A DNA stretch of 64,000 nt from Setaria digitata (Eukaryota; Nematoda; Chromadorea; Rhabditida; Setariidae). The DNA lies in assembly GCA_003640385.1 (NCBI GenBank), contig RCAB01000226.1, forward strand, positions 1 to 64,000, in the 5' to 3' direction. Shown piece by piece: positions 13,301 to 26,057 of the stretch (positions within the stretch are counted from its first letter, which is position 1; every line of letters begins with the position of its first letter). A model generated the notes under the pieces. That model made no database searches. It saw only the letters and a program-made list of their open reading frames with translations, and was not told the origin of the DNA. Position numbers and translations under genes: made by a program.

Positions 13301-14399
13301 GTCCATATGTCACATTGGTGGGATTTTTCTTTATGCTGCGCTTTCAGCAGAGCCTTGCAGTAAGCACATTTTTCAAATGATTTTCCTAAATAACACAATT
13401 GCAGCACAGCAATTAATTTACTCAGGCAGAAGCTAGTCGATGCCCTTTTTGTTCCCTATTAAAAGCTACTGTTCAATAAAGAGGAATGCTTTGAAAAAAA
13501 AAAAAAGGCGAAATCCACTTCTGTATGTAATACCAAATAGAAGTAGTCTTGTCGAAAACATTACGGAAAAATTTTTTAAAAACAAGTTGGAAATTATCTG
13601 TTGCTGACCCATATGCTTATTGATGCAGAGCTTTCACACAATGTACAGAGAACAAGATGAGATGTCCTGTGAATCAAATGACCCATTCTGCTCTGAATAT
13701 CAAATTACCTATTCGATGCGGAATAGGAAAAGTGTTTGAGACCTTGAGAGAGTGTTTTAAACTGCGGGAAACAGTGGGCCCTATCAATTCATCCAATAAC
13801 AAAAATCAGTCAGTGAAAAAAAATCTGAACGAAAGCTTTCTCTGTGAAATGTGTCTATCATGCTTATTGATAAGCAGTTTGATTCATTTCTGTGCATTGC
13901 TATGCTTCACAGAAAGCTCTTCCTTGCTTTTGTGCATTGAACATCTGGAAAATGTAGTCAGTCGAACGCAACACACTCACCTAAGAGTACATTTGAATAC
14001 ATCTAAAATCAGGCGTTGGGTTTGATGGATCATTTCCAGAGGGAGAAAATGAAGCAGTTCGAAAAACACGTCAATCCTGCATCACAGCTTTGCTGTTTTA
14101 TGCTTTTTTTTCATACTTGAGAAATACTCATAGAAGTTGTGAAATTTTTCAGCAGAACATAATTTGCACATAGTGAAATAATGAGGAGAAATCTTAAACC
14201 GTTGAGAAATGTGATCGAATGCAACGAGTGAACAAAAAACTTGCAAACGAAGTCACATAGAATGGGAGCTTAAAACTAACAGAAAGGAATGAAATTTGGC
14301 GAGATGCCATTCTTACCCCATGAATGAAAAACTTCGGAAAGAAAAACTCGTGGTGATAATGTAGGGCAACAAAACACACAGACAGAAACCAAGCATACT
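7370..14399. other. 7-kb gene-free region between convergent genes
   Basis: It contains the 3' UTRs of the flanking convergent genes and otherwise no supported gene. Sub-regions 9600-10300 and 12750-13110 are visibly GC-richer than the surroundings and carry several short open frames, but I found no spliceable coding series or recognisable protein. A T-rich tract lies at about 11696-11731. Confidence 0.55.
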
Positions 14400-17300
14400 T
14401 CAGAAGGGAACAACTGTTGGTTGATATGAATCGGCAGGGAAATTTGACATCCGACTCCTCTTCTGTTCACGAATCAGATCCCGCACAAATTCACCCTTCA
14501 GAGCCTTCAAGCACTTACGGTACATTGCCAGCAAGCGGTATCGTGCCATTTCGAGTGAGGGGAGATGTGGTTGATGGACAAGGAATGCATCCGGCAACAC
14601 AACAAATTCGTAGCTGAATTGGAAAGGATAGCAGTGACAGTTGGACAAAAATAACAAATGAGCATACATAGTTTAAAATTTAAAACAAAAAAAAAAAATA
14701 AAATCGGATAAGTTATTTGCCGCAAATTTAAAATATTCAAAAAAAATAAATAAAATGAGTGTTGAGGAATATCACAGAACTACATGCCACAAAATATGGC
14801 AGGGGGGAACAATATAAAAAAATAAGTATACCCTGCAGCATTAAGTGACATCGCATGGGATACTTTGTTCCAGCCGAAACCAACAAATCGTTGATCATAA
14901 GGTGGTAGTCGACTACGTCTCACTACAACATAAGGCTCATAATCACTTCTCCATAAAACCTGTAAGTGTTATTGAAGTAATGGTAATGGTGGTTCATGAA
15001 TTTTGAAAGGGAACAAAATTTCAAAGCATTCAATTCCCATTCACATACCGAATATTCTTGGTCGGTACGCATCCAACGATCATAGTCCGTAGCAGCATGG
15101 CCTTGAATCCACAAATCTCGGCGAAAAATCTGCATGCGCCGTGCATTTAGTTCTGCTAGCAATGCATTTTTAGTATGAGGTACTGATGGAACATGACTCC
15201 CTACATATTCAAATGCTGGCACAACAAATGCTTTTTTGTTTAGCAAATCGGTCGTTTCCAGTTTTTCGCATAACATAGGGTACAGTCCTGAAAATAATAC
15301 AAAAATGTAAATTTTCAAAAAAAAAAAAAAAAATTAGAAATTTCACGAAAGACCGTTGGAAACAGTGGGAGCAGTGAGTACTTGTGTAGTATTGATAGTG
15401 TAGTAGGTTAAAATGGAAATTTTGGATGAAGAATTTCGAGTAAAAAATTTCTCCAGCTGTAGACTATTAGGTAAAAAGCTCTGCAAAGTAGTACAGATCA
15501 ATTCATACACGTACATAGATTACAAGTGTTTCATGGAGAAACTTTACTCAAGAAACGAACTACAAACAATCATGAAGTATAAATTATTTTGAAAAAAAAA
15601 ATTACCTGGTCTTGGTATGAAGTCGACGTCTGCCAAGAAAACAAATGATGCATCGTTGCTGTTATTTAATGCAACATTTCGGAGATAATTTATAGGATAA
15701 TGTGTCTGTAAGTGAAACAAAAAGACAGATGTGAAATATTAGCCGAAAAGATGAATTTGATTCATGTACAGCTAAATTAAGTTATAATAAATAAAACTTA
15801 CACCTTCTTTGTAAACAGCATGTAAGGCAACGTTAGTTCGATTGGCAAGAGTATCATCGAAGAACTGAGTCAGAAGTGAAAGCTCAGAATCGGATATATA
15901 AACTGCAGCTGATACGGGCCCAGACCAGTACTGCAACAGCGCATCGAAATGCATCAAACGATCCACGCTGAACTGTGTTGTCAGTACGACATGCTTTGGG
16001 CTAGTCTAAAAGTTACTTGTTACCAAACTAGTCAGTGTTAAATAAATAATGTAAACATAAGATAATTACAATTGTGTACAGTTTGCTGTAAAAAAGACGC
16101 AACATAAACTTAATCAAGCTACATAATTACATCCAACGCAGCAAAGTTCAAGAGAGTTTGGAGTGACATCACATTATTGAGTAAACTAAGAAAGTATTAT
16201 AAATTCTGCTATGTGTCTCACAAGCTCTGGTTGAATAAATCTAACTTACAGTGAAATTGTAGGGACGAACGTACAGTAATGTTCGATATACAATCCATCG
16301 AGCATGTCGTATCTTACCACAGCCATCATCATTATCATCATATTCAGATACTTTGCCAATTGTCGAATCTTCCTGCTGCTGTAAAAGCTTCATAATTTCA
16401 CTTTTTTGTTCTGGATAATTAATTAAAATAACTGATATCCCCTTTCAACTTTTCTCCACTACTAAACGTAGCAATAAACGAAGCGCACTGTGTCGCCTAG
16501 TAGGTTAATCACAATCTATCTCACTTTTTATGAATAAGAAAAAAACTTAAAGACAAAAGTAATTCTGTAGGTTTATCTATAGCTTCACCTAAATGATTAT
16601 ACATCTTAAGCGTGTGAACATTATATATAAATATATATAGTTCATGTAAATATATACATATATATATTACCAAAAACTTATTCTTAAATTTTCATAATTT
16701 AGGAAAAGAAATAGAATCTAAAAACTAACAGAACTATAATGACAATGTATTCTATTAGATCGGAATATATTACCATCCATATCCCTTACTTCGTCATAAT
16801 GCTGACGAAAAAATACTGCATAACGATTTACTGTTCGTGTTTTCAGAGGCGAATTCCAATGAACCAACTTGAAATGAAATATTCATTATTATGTTTAAAT
16901 AGAATAATAAATGACGAGAGAAAGAACGAAAATAGTACCTTCAAACGAGAAATTTCTACGGAACATAAATCTTGTTGCGACTGAAATCCCAACTGAAAGT
17001 TCCACTCACAAGGGAGTTTCTGCACAATCCACTGATGATCCTTTATAACTGCATTAATTATGTCCTAAAAATAGTTAAACGAATCTTTTGCCACTCTGAT
17101 TTTTAAGTTAAGTAGTAGATGTCGTAGAATAGAAGTACAGAGGGTTAGAACCAATTAGGTTTACCGAAGTCGAGTTCTTTTATTTTGGAAACATCGAAGG
17201 TAATGAGTAATGAATGATGAAGGCACATGATTTACAAATGAAAATTCTATAGAAGGATGGTGGGTCAAAACAGACAGTCTGATTTGTTGTTGTCTAATGG

Positions 17301-19277
17301 AAGGCTGAACTGCAATAAAATTAAAAATAAATAACACAAATGCTATTTACATCAGAGTATTAATGTAGCACAAGGGATGTGAAGGAGGGATCCGGAAATC
17401 CGGCAATAAAGAATTTGGCCATTAATTGTGCTTGCCTGATCTGCAAGTTCGGCTGGACCGTATTCTTTAATATTCTTTGAAGCAGTTTCTTTCCAAATTT
17501 CCGACCAACCTATGCTCCTTAGCTTTGCTAAATCCAACAATATCACGCCACTATTAAAGCCACGTCCCTACAATCTTATTTTATTTAAATTAGTTTCTGT
17601 GAATTTTAAAAATATTTTATAAATGCTTGTCTCAGAATTCTACAATATTTTAAAATTATAAGTCTAGTATTCAAAACTTTACATCCATAAATAGTATTTT
17701 TGAGAAGTGAAAAGGTACCCATGCTGGCCAGACACTTCTTTCCTGTACACTTGCATTAAACAAGTACCAGTCGGACAAATTTTCAACTAAGCCAATAGCC
17801 TGCAGATTAGTCATCTTCGAAAAAAAAGACCAGAGCTGGGCAATATCGTCCATTAGCAATGCATCCGTATCAAGTGCAATCACCTGAAGAATCTAAAACT
17901 TAATCCCTAAAACCAACGATAAGAATTATCTGATCATAGTGAAACGAATCATTGGCAAGTTAGATTGAGAAAATTATCCAGTGACTGGAAATGGATTTGA
18001 ATTTTTATCGGGTGACAGCTTGCACATTTAATAATTAAAGTGTTGGAAAGGGTACTGGTCGATCTTTATTGGTCATCAGTTTATCACGCGGAAGTATTTC
18101 CTTAATTTGGAACTATTCAACACTGCCTAATTACCTTTGCTACCACAGTGTAATAATGTGCATGTGTGTACATGTTGAGTTTTGTGGTAGGTGGTCGAAA
18201 AATACTTCTCTTTTTACATTTAGCAAAAAATTTATTGTTGTAGTTTTTCATAAGTAACAGCACCAAGTTATAATGCCACCTTCTCCACATCATTGGGCAA
18301 AATTTCGCTTAAGATCAGCTTCAAGAAGCTATATCTTCCGGAATAATGTCGGTTAGGAATCCATGAAACACGATCCATGTATTGTGATACATTATAAAAT
18401 ATCACTTTCACTGCAAAATGTTCGTTACAGCTATTTAGTCGAGATAAAGCAAGCTTAATGGAAGATTCTGGAAATTTGTAATATATGGCACGGATGAACA
18501 GTAAGTAATCTTCTAATTAAATGACCAATAATTTTAAGGACTGAACAAAAACGACGAATTAGGACATCTTAGCAGGTATTAGGAAGAAAATTAATTACCA
18601 GCGGGTAATTGCCATGTAGTGAATAGTAGAGATGTAATTCTCATAGCAATTTCATCCACCAGTAAATGTAAAACGATGGCTTGTTGACGATAACGAAGGA
18701 TACTTTTGATAAGAGTTGATAACGGATGACTCCATCGTACACTCCCACACATCACCAGTGCCAAATGTAGTACCTAAATTAACCTCTTAAATATAATACA
18801 TCTTTTAAACATCCAGTGCTTATAATAATTAAATAAGTTAACCTGGCAGTGCGAGCGATGCACATCTATATTTTCAACTCCCTCTTCATTTGTTATATCC
18901 ATAAATTGGTTAAATAAGTAAATTTTTCTTTTATATATACGGAAGTCGTGTGATACTGCAATAATTTCAATTTAAAACTATTTATTTCAAAAAAAAAAAA
19001 GAAATTATAACATCATTCTGTTACTGCTAATGATAACTCATAAGAATAATTATGACTTAATTTTTTTTAAGATATATTTGTCGATTGGCACTTTAATCTA
19101 TTAATCAAAATTACTTATTCCTTTTAAGTTTATAAGGCTAAGCTCTTTCAAAAGTAGGAATTTGAATGCAACAAAAAACAAACTTTCAATAAAAGTCGAT
19201 AAATACAACAGAGTAACCACGAGTAATACAGAAATCCATATGTAATATATATTCATACGCTTTCGTCTTTTCTTCAT
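14400..19277 (-). CDS. LARGE: LARGE-type bifunctional xylosyl/glucuronyltransferase
   Basis: Fourteen exons, all in phase: 19277-19115, 18955-18843, 18773-18599, 18467-18280, 17883-17719, 17567-17436, 17064-16939, 16867-16774, 16410-16250, 16005-15802, 15705-15606, 15287-15049, 14959-14832, 14613-14400; 733 aa (human LARGE1 is 756). KKRRKR followed by a hydrophobic segment (about 11-30) is a Golgi type II signal anchor. The GT8-like domain (about 93-355) has LALVMCG, RHYSGRY, the DxD motif D218-T-D220, [21 protein letters not shown] and HWNSP. The second, GT49-like domain (about 400-715) has YKEG, the DxD motif D533-V-D535, [28 protein letters not shown] and EFVVLPDAF. In vertebrates LARGE polymerises xylose-glucuronate matriglycan on alpha-dystroglycan. 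Both catalytic DxD motifs are kept here. Intron 6 uses a GC donor (CAG|GCAAGC). An acceptor-like TTTTAG lies 7 nt before the ATG. Confidence 0.95.
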
Positions 19278-22200
19278 GTTTACCTAAAATTGGCTATAAC
19301 CTAATAACAGTATATTGCAGTAATGTCTTTTGAAAATATTCATAATTTTCTAGTCACCAACAAAAATGTTTATAAATTTTAGCAGGTCTATTGTATAATA
19401 ATTGGAAGAATTAATAATTCATACCCAACTGGATTACCTGAACTGCAACTAATTAATTTAATCTGAAACATTATCCAAATGAAATCACAGGAAAGCATTA
19501 ATTTTTGAAAAGTAGTTAGGAGGCAATTAAATCATAATAGTAATTATTATTGCCACATATCAGTTAACAAAAATTATTTGTAGTGTTAAAATAATTCCAG
19601 TCAATAATTAAGATGGTTGCTTCTATTTCAATTCACCTGATTTACATTCCTTGCCACTTCGCAAGGTTTCTTTCTTTTCGGTTTATTGATATCACTATTT
19701 CTACAATACAGTGACGAACAATGTTGTCAGATCTTTTATTTTGCACACCTCAAGTGACGAATTTATCAGCTTATGCAGCCTAATCCTGAAAATCTTATGA
19801 TAAATGGCATTTATAAGAAAAATGATACCATCAGAATAAATGATTGAAATAGCAACAATGTTCAATTCATTATGTACTGCCCTTCATTTTTTTTAGTCTT
19901 ATTTTATGGTATTATATTAAGCAAGAAATAATCATCTTCTGTTTTTATTCAGAATAATTTTAAGTATTAAATGACGTGATAATTGTTATCATTTTCATGA
20001 TTTATATTAGTGTTTATTATTAATGAGACAACAGAAATACGATTTCGTTAGTCACAGATCTTAGGAAAAGTTGCTTCTTCGCTGAATTTCTCGTAGTATT
20101 CATTCATACGGAAGTGGAAATTTTGCAGCAAAACTCTATCTTTTACTAGGAACTTAAACATAATTAATAAAAGAGATATTAATACAGCAATCGTTTGAGC
20201 CTTATTACTGATAAAGGCTTCAATCATGTCTTAATAACATTAGATTATGAATAAGAAAATCATGTTGGAGAAAAACTGGGAACTTTTATATTTAACTCGT
20301 GTAAAAGAAAAGAAATAGAGACGCATTTAAAAAGCTTCCAATTATTACCCATATGCTGCTACACATACTACACAATTCTACCTTTCCCTTGCTTTTATGC
20401 ATTTTATTTATTTAACATATAAATCAAATAAAGTTGTCTCAACTATTTTCGAAAGTTTGCTCAGTAATCTTGGTAATGTTTGTATAGCGATGATAAAAAA
20501 TGAAATCATGTTGTATTATACAGAACTTTTCCGAAATTATAGATAAATCGAAATATTAAGCGCCACTGTTTATTAGCATTAATGTACTCATAAAACATAA
20601 CAGGTCAGTGATTTCGTCTTTTATCACTAAAAGCCATAAGCATTTGCAGCTTTGCTTAGCTGAAATTACCAGTTGTTATCTTGACTGATAGCTTCAAACT
20701 GGATTATGAACAAGAAGTTAAGAACTCCTCTGAGAGTTTCAGCAGATGATTTTTTGTAAATTTTTTTCAAACAAAACAATCATTCCCATAAGAAGTTTTT
20801 CTGACCATTCTGCTTAAGGAAAATTTACTTAGTCTAATGCTCCTTCGTAATACTCCTTTTACGAATTTGACTGTTCTTTTTTTCTTCTGAATCTTTCACA
20901 TAACTGTGATTTCCAAGCCCTATCACTTCAACATTTATTGATTTCTAAACATGAAAGAATTTCATCAGTGTAAAAAGCGCAACGATCTCCCAATGGAGAC
21001 GTAGAAAATGTTCCTCAAATAGTACGTTTATTAAGTTTGAAATATTCGAATAATTTTCGTTTAATTTCAAAAAAAAAAAAAAAAAAAAAAGAGAAAAGAA
21101 AACGAATTGTAAGGAAAAGCAAAATCAACTTCAAAACATAATCTCAACTGGTAATATTGTATATGTGAAAAGGATTTAAACGATATATAAAAAAATACAA
21201 TATCTTTCTGGTCCTTTTCTATATCCGAAGTATTGCTCTTTTTTACATTGAGCATCTGGTTCTAAAGACTCAAAAAAAAAAAAAAAGAAATTCTATCTTC
21301 AATTCGCACAAAAATGTTATATTGAATAAAAGCAACACAGTATCTCCTAGTGCATCAGTATTTGCATTTTTTAATACTTTGATGTATTTTGATGAAATTT
21401 CATTAAACTAAACATTATCACTTCTGGGAGTTATACTGCGAATCAGAAGAGACAATAAAAACTATTATTTTATGTGGAAAAGAAAGGTGACGACTTTCCG
21501 GAACGACTACTTGCTCTAACTAGCGTTAACATCATGCAAACCTCATTGCGTAACAGGAGCTCTAAACTCAGAGCTGCTGAAGCCACCACGTGAAACACGT
21601 GTGAATTTTGGAAAAAGCAAGAATGGTACTAACATGAAATTAGGATGATGCTGGCAATATTCGCGGAATATTACACGAAATTTCTCAGCTAGCTGATCTA
21701 CCGCCAAGTAAAATGTAAACGTTACCTTCCTCACACTGACCACTTCCCGATCGCAACTGGTAGTGCCGGATGCTTCATCCAAAAATGACTAGAAGAAGAT
21801 AAGACAGCAGTCTCAGAAATATGCCCTAAAGTTTAGTTAGTGTCAGTTTGCTAGACTGACTAATAGAGGGAGCAGGACAGAAGGCAGTAGCAGCTGTAGT
21901 GGTAAGGATAGAAGGAAGCATGATGGGTATATGAATGGGACAGGGACACTCCCACAACATTGAAACCATTCAAGGATTTACCGTTGACCTAGAAATAATG
22001 GGACAGTATAGATCGATCGGTGATGACAATGCCTAATGAGGGTGTCGCATCGATTTTCTGTTTTTTTCTTTTTTTTAGAGAAAAAACTTTCCCTCATTTA
22101 AATGTGACAGTGAGTGAGCAGCAAGTGATCATATTACATCCCATTCTATAATAATTGATATCACTTTTACGTCTTCTTCGTGATTTGGGAAGGAATTGCA

Positions 22201-23474
22201 GAGTAAAAAATAATAATTAATTAATAGGAAATCTGAAATGAGCGAATGGAATTCAGGAAGCGGAAGAGTTCATTTCTCAAGTTTGTCCACTCTTATCATC
22301 GAAATATAAAAAATTTAAAAAAGAAAAAAAAGGAAATAAAAACGAAAATTTCTTCATCATTTACCAGGAATGGATGCTTAGTTGACAACTTTAGACAATC
22401 ACTGCAGTCTATTTCTGTGACATTTTCCCTATGTCGAATCCAGTGCTGTCATGTTTTGAAACATTTCTAATTGCGCAATTAATTGCCATTTTAGCGCTTG
22501 AATTTAATGAAGACAGTTATTGTTTGGATAACACCGAAAATGCATTTCAGTAGAAAATTTTGGAAAAGGTCAAAGAATGCTGATTTCACTGATGAATGTA
22601 TTCTTATCAATGAAAGTAGAACTAACAAAATTCATTCGGTCAATATAACACATAGAAGTGTCGGAAAATAATGACATCATCGTTTATTATTTTCATTTTT
22701 TTTTTCGATTGTTACAAGTAACAGATACAGGAAACTAGACTTATTCGTTTTTAGTCTTAAAAATGAGTCTATCGCTGTTACATAGCAAAGAGTTCGTACC
22801 TGACAAGCTATCACCATTCATACTATCACATAAAAAGGCACTGCGGTGTCCGTTTGTTGAATTTAACATTCCTTTGCTTAACTGATATGCTTCATCAAAC
22901 ATTCCTCCAGAAGAATGAGTACATTTGCATTAATTATTCTTTATAAGATATTTAAAAATCATTCAAAGAGCAAAAATGGGATAAATTTATGATTACTTAA
23001 GTATGCAATCGCAAAATTTTAAATACCTTGAGATTTTTGGCAAACAATAAATAATACTAAGAAAAACCAATAATGACATAACTTTTTTTTTTTGGGTGAT
23101 CAAAAGGATGATGATTGTTTCAGTCATTAGAAAGTCAGTCTCTGTGCCTCTTTTTTCCTGTAAAAGTTTGTTTAAATGAAAAAATTGGATCGAGTTTTAG
23201 TATGGAGATATGATAATACCAGTATTTCATGACAACTACCAGTTCTAGCGGCCACTGTTATTGCCTTCAGTTTGTCTGCAGTACAATCATTCTTATCAAT
23301 CAACGATATAAACAACGAGCAGTAGTGGACATAAACGGGAAATATTCCATTAGAGTACTAGTAAAACCGCGGTGAGAATCTTCGCATGTCTTCACGGCGG
23401 CAACTCCCTATTGCTGTATTCCGAACTTGCTTTTAATTCATTTTTCGGCTCATTCGAAGCTGCGGACCTCTCAA
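19278..23474. other. Intergenic region upstream of LARGE
   Basis: AT-rich region between LARGE (minus) and the cysteine-rich gene (plus). Poly-A/T tracts lie at about 21070-21090, 21271-21286 and 23083-23093. The only stretch with any coding character is the minus-strand open frame 21543-21788, listed separately. Confidence 0.5.
21543..21788 (-). CDS. Candidate terminal exon of an unrecognised gene
   Basis: An 82-codon open frame follows an excellent 3' splice site on the minus strand (CTTCTTCTAG, then TCATTTTTGG) and ends in TGA at 21543-21545. The encoded peptide has mixed composition (DEASGTTSCDREV, FREYCQHHPNF, RGGFSSSEF) and does not look like translated AT-rich filler. I could not find an upstream exon with matching phase in 21790-23000, and I do not recognise the peptide. 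It may equally be a chance open frame. Confidence 0.28.
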   Translation of the reverse strand, partial: SFLDEASGTTSCDREVVSVRKVTFTFYLAVDQLAEKFRVIFREYCQHHPNFMLVPFLLFPKFTRVSRGGFSSSEFRAPVTQ

Positions 23475-25186
23475 ATGGATATTATCCTTCAAGTAACAAT
23501 TATTATAAGCGCTGCACTGTTTGGCATTTCTGAGGCTCTTCCAAAGAAGCCATATTACTGGAGTAAGTTTGTAATTATTGCCAGTAAAACCCCTTGAATT
23601 TTTAACAATTCTTAACTACCTACTTGCCAAGGTAATTCTCAAGTATGGAAGAAAATCTTCTGTTCTGTTTTTCTACCTTATCCTTACTGTAATAGAAAGA
23701 CATCAATATAATAATCCCTGCAGAAAAACAGAGTGCTATGACGAGTTTTTCAATTTCCACATCTCAAACAACTTATATTTTACAATCTCCTTTATCAATA
23801 CAATTATATTCAGTAATTATATACGGCTGCCTAGATGAAATTTCTATTTCATCTCATACTCCAGTAAACAGTTTCTATCTCTATGAAGCAACATTTTTAA
23901 ACAGCCTTGATGAAATTGCTTACTGGTTGTCCCTGGAAAATAAAGAAGTTAAGGCAACTCAGGACAAAGATCATTCAATAAATATCATTCGTACAATACA
24001 AAAGTTACATTTGTTTTTTTGAATTTTTTCTAGCGACTCGAAAACTGGAATGCGAGTCCATATCAGGTCATCGAGTGTCACGCTGTGCATTACACAATCC
24101 AGAATCAAAAACTGAGCTCAATCCTTTGTGTTACGAAGAAATTGATGAGGTTAGTTTTTGCTATAAAACTAATTTTTGTACTTGATTTACTCAGAAACTG
24201 AACTTTTCGAAATCTTATACCAGGTTGCTCTGAGCAATTTTCATAGCTCTAATGAAATCCACATAAGAACAAAATAATTCAGCGAAATAATAAACCAGTT
24301 GAATATTTAACGAACGATTTACTTATAATTGAAGTAGACATCTTAGCATGTTTCATCGAGAAAGAATGCCTACTGAAGGCCAATAAATCATTGAACTGCA
24401 CACGCTGAATAATATGAATATTAAAAGTGATCCTTTTGGTATATTTGCACAGCACAGTATTGAATGATTGAAAATTAATTAGGCAAAGAATGATACGAAA
24501 ATTTACTGTCGCATAATGTGTGAAGAATCAGACGATACAACTGTATTGGCCAAGGTACCCACGTGGAATCACGCTTGCAATATCTACTATAACTATATGC
24601 TCGAAAGATTCCGCGAAGATTGGTCAGTTCATCCGTTCTTTTTCTTTTTAATTAAGAATTCTACGTGCCCTATTTGCAATCTTAACTTGCACAAAATAAA
24701 TATTGACATTTGCTAAAAGGTTGCTATGCATCTATTACAGGTATCTGTGGCGTTCAGGTGACTGCCTCAATACAACAATAGCATTCGAGGTACGATGTGG
24801 TTTCGCCCGTGATTCACGAGTTTTTTATCGACAAAACCAAAAATTATTTGAATACGATGATTCAGAAGGTGAGCAGAAACGAGCGAGAAACTGGCGAATT
24901 GCTTTCGCTTAAATGTCGCCTTTTTTATGAAATGAATATGTTTAGAACAAACATACGAGATCTTTCTTAAAATCCAGAACTTTATAAAAGTTTGAAGATT
25001 CAAGCAAGGCAAGAAGCCATCTGGAATCATTATCACTTTGTCGTTTCTAAAATATGTCACCCTGATTTCTTCTGGGAATGCCGCTTTCTAGAATGTCCTT
25101 TGTGGTACTTTTATCTAGCTAGTCACAACATGATACAAGTCAGAATGAGCAGATTGGTGGTCAACCAATCGACAACTTCAAATTAA
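23475..25186 (+). CDS. Secreted cysteine-rich orphan protein, 226 aa
   Basis: Five exons with consistent phase: 23475-23562, 24034-24149, 24483-24622, 24741-24868, 24978-25186. Donors are GTAAGT, GTTAGT, GTCAGT, GTGAGC and acceptors TTTCTAG, TTAATTAG, ATTACAG, AATCCAG. The N-terminus (MDIILQVTIIISAALFGISE) is a clear signal peptide and there is no later membrane segment. The mature part has eleven cysteines spread over about 200 residues (LEC, SRC, PLC, IYC, IMC, HAC, GDC, VRC, KIC, WEC, LEC), many aromatic residues, and sequons NDT, NTT and NQS. This suggests a disulfide-bonded extracellular domain, possibly with one free cysteine. I do not recognise the family; it resembles the many nematode-restricted excretory/secretory proteins. 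A polyadenylation signal AATAAA lies at 25204-25209, 18 nt after the stop. Confidence 0.8.
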
Positions 25187-26057
25187 TAGCGAAACTAGAA
25201 ACAAATAAAAACCACTTTCTGAAAATCCGAACGATTCCAATTCATAAATTATCCACTTTCGTTCTTGTGCGTTTTCAATAAGCCTGCAAACTTGAATTGT
25301 CAGGTCAGCATTTGTAAGAGAAATTCATACCATCTTGCTGTTCAGTACAACATATTTCCTGATGGTACTATCCAATAATAAGCTAGATATTGTTGTACAT
25401 TTGGATCTGCTGAACACTAAACTCTCGCAAGTGCAACAAAGATGTTGTGCTTCACTACATCAGTATTATCATCTAGCATTGTGTTTGTACTGGCTTGAAA
25501 TCCAGATAGGATTTTATGTAAGTTAATTTTTACCGTGCCAAAGGATCTGAGAGAAATGAAGGAATTTCTAATGCATTTACATATGATTGATTACTTTTGT
25601 TTCTTTACTTTTTGAAATTTTGTAAGTGATTCAATCATTTACAACGTGCTATACGATGATGAGTCGAATTTCTTTTTTGCATAATGAGCGGAAAGATTTC
25701 AGTCCTCTTTCATTTCAAGATAAAAAAAGAGTCGAAAAATGCAAAGGTTCCTTACTAAGCACTACTAATTAGAAGTAATTGTACAGAAGAATCACAGTTC
25801 TCCTGACATCCTGATTTGGAACTTTTGGAGAAATATTTCATATTAATCTGTAAATTTAGAAGTATTAAATCAACATGTTAAAATATTCGATTACACATTC
25901 ATTCATTTATCCATGATATTATTTGTATCTACCTGTTTCTCAGATGATATTTTCCTCCTGATTTTCGATGGAGGCATACAAAGTTTTACTGTTCAGGGTT
26001 ATCATAACACCTGATTTAATCATATAACTATCAGAAACAAACGTCAATATTGTTTTT
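25187..26057. other. Short intergenic region between convergent genes
   Basis: About 870 bp of AT-rich sequence separating the 3' ends of the cysteine-rich secreted gene (plus) and the GPI-type gene (minus). No further feature is visible apart from the AATAAA at 25204. Confidence 0.6.
25204..25209 (+). terminator. Polyadenylation signal AATAAA
   Basis: Canonical hexamer 18 nt downstream of the stop codon of the cysteine-rich secreted protein, implying a very short 3' UTR. Confidence 0.65.

Noticed and set aside
13657..14025. 122-codon plus-strand open frame
   Set aside because: Frames of this length are expected by chance in 64 kb on six frames. No splice support, signal or known motif beyond a hydrophobic patch.
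17352..17546. Open frame reading through LARGE exon 6 into the intron
   Set aside because: It is the exon plus in-frame intron. Family alignment requires splicing at the GC donor after LADQ.
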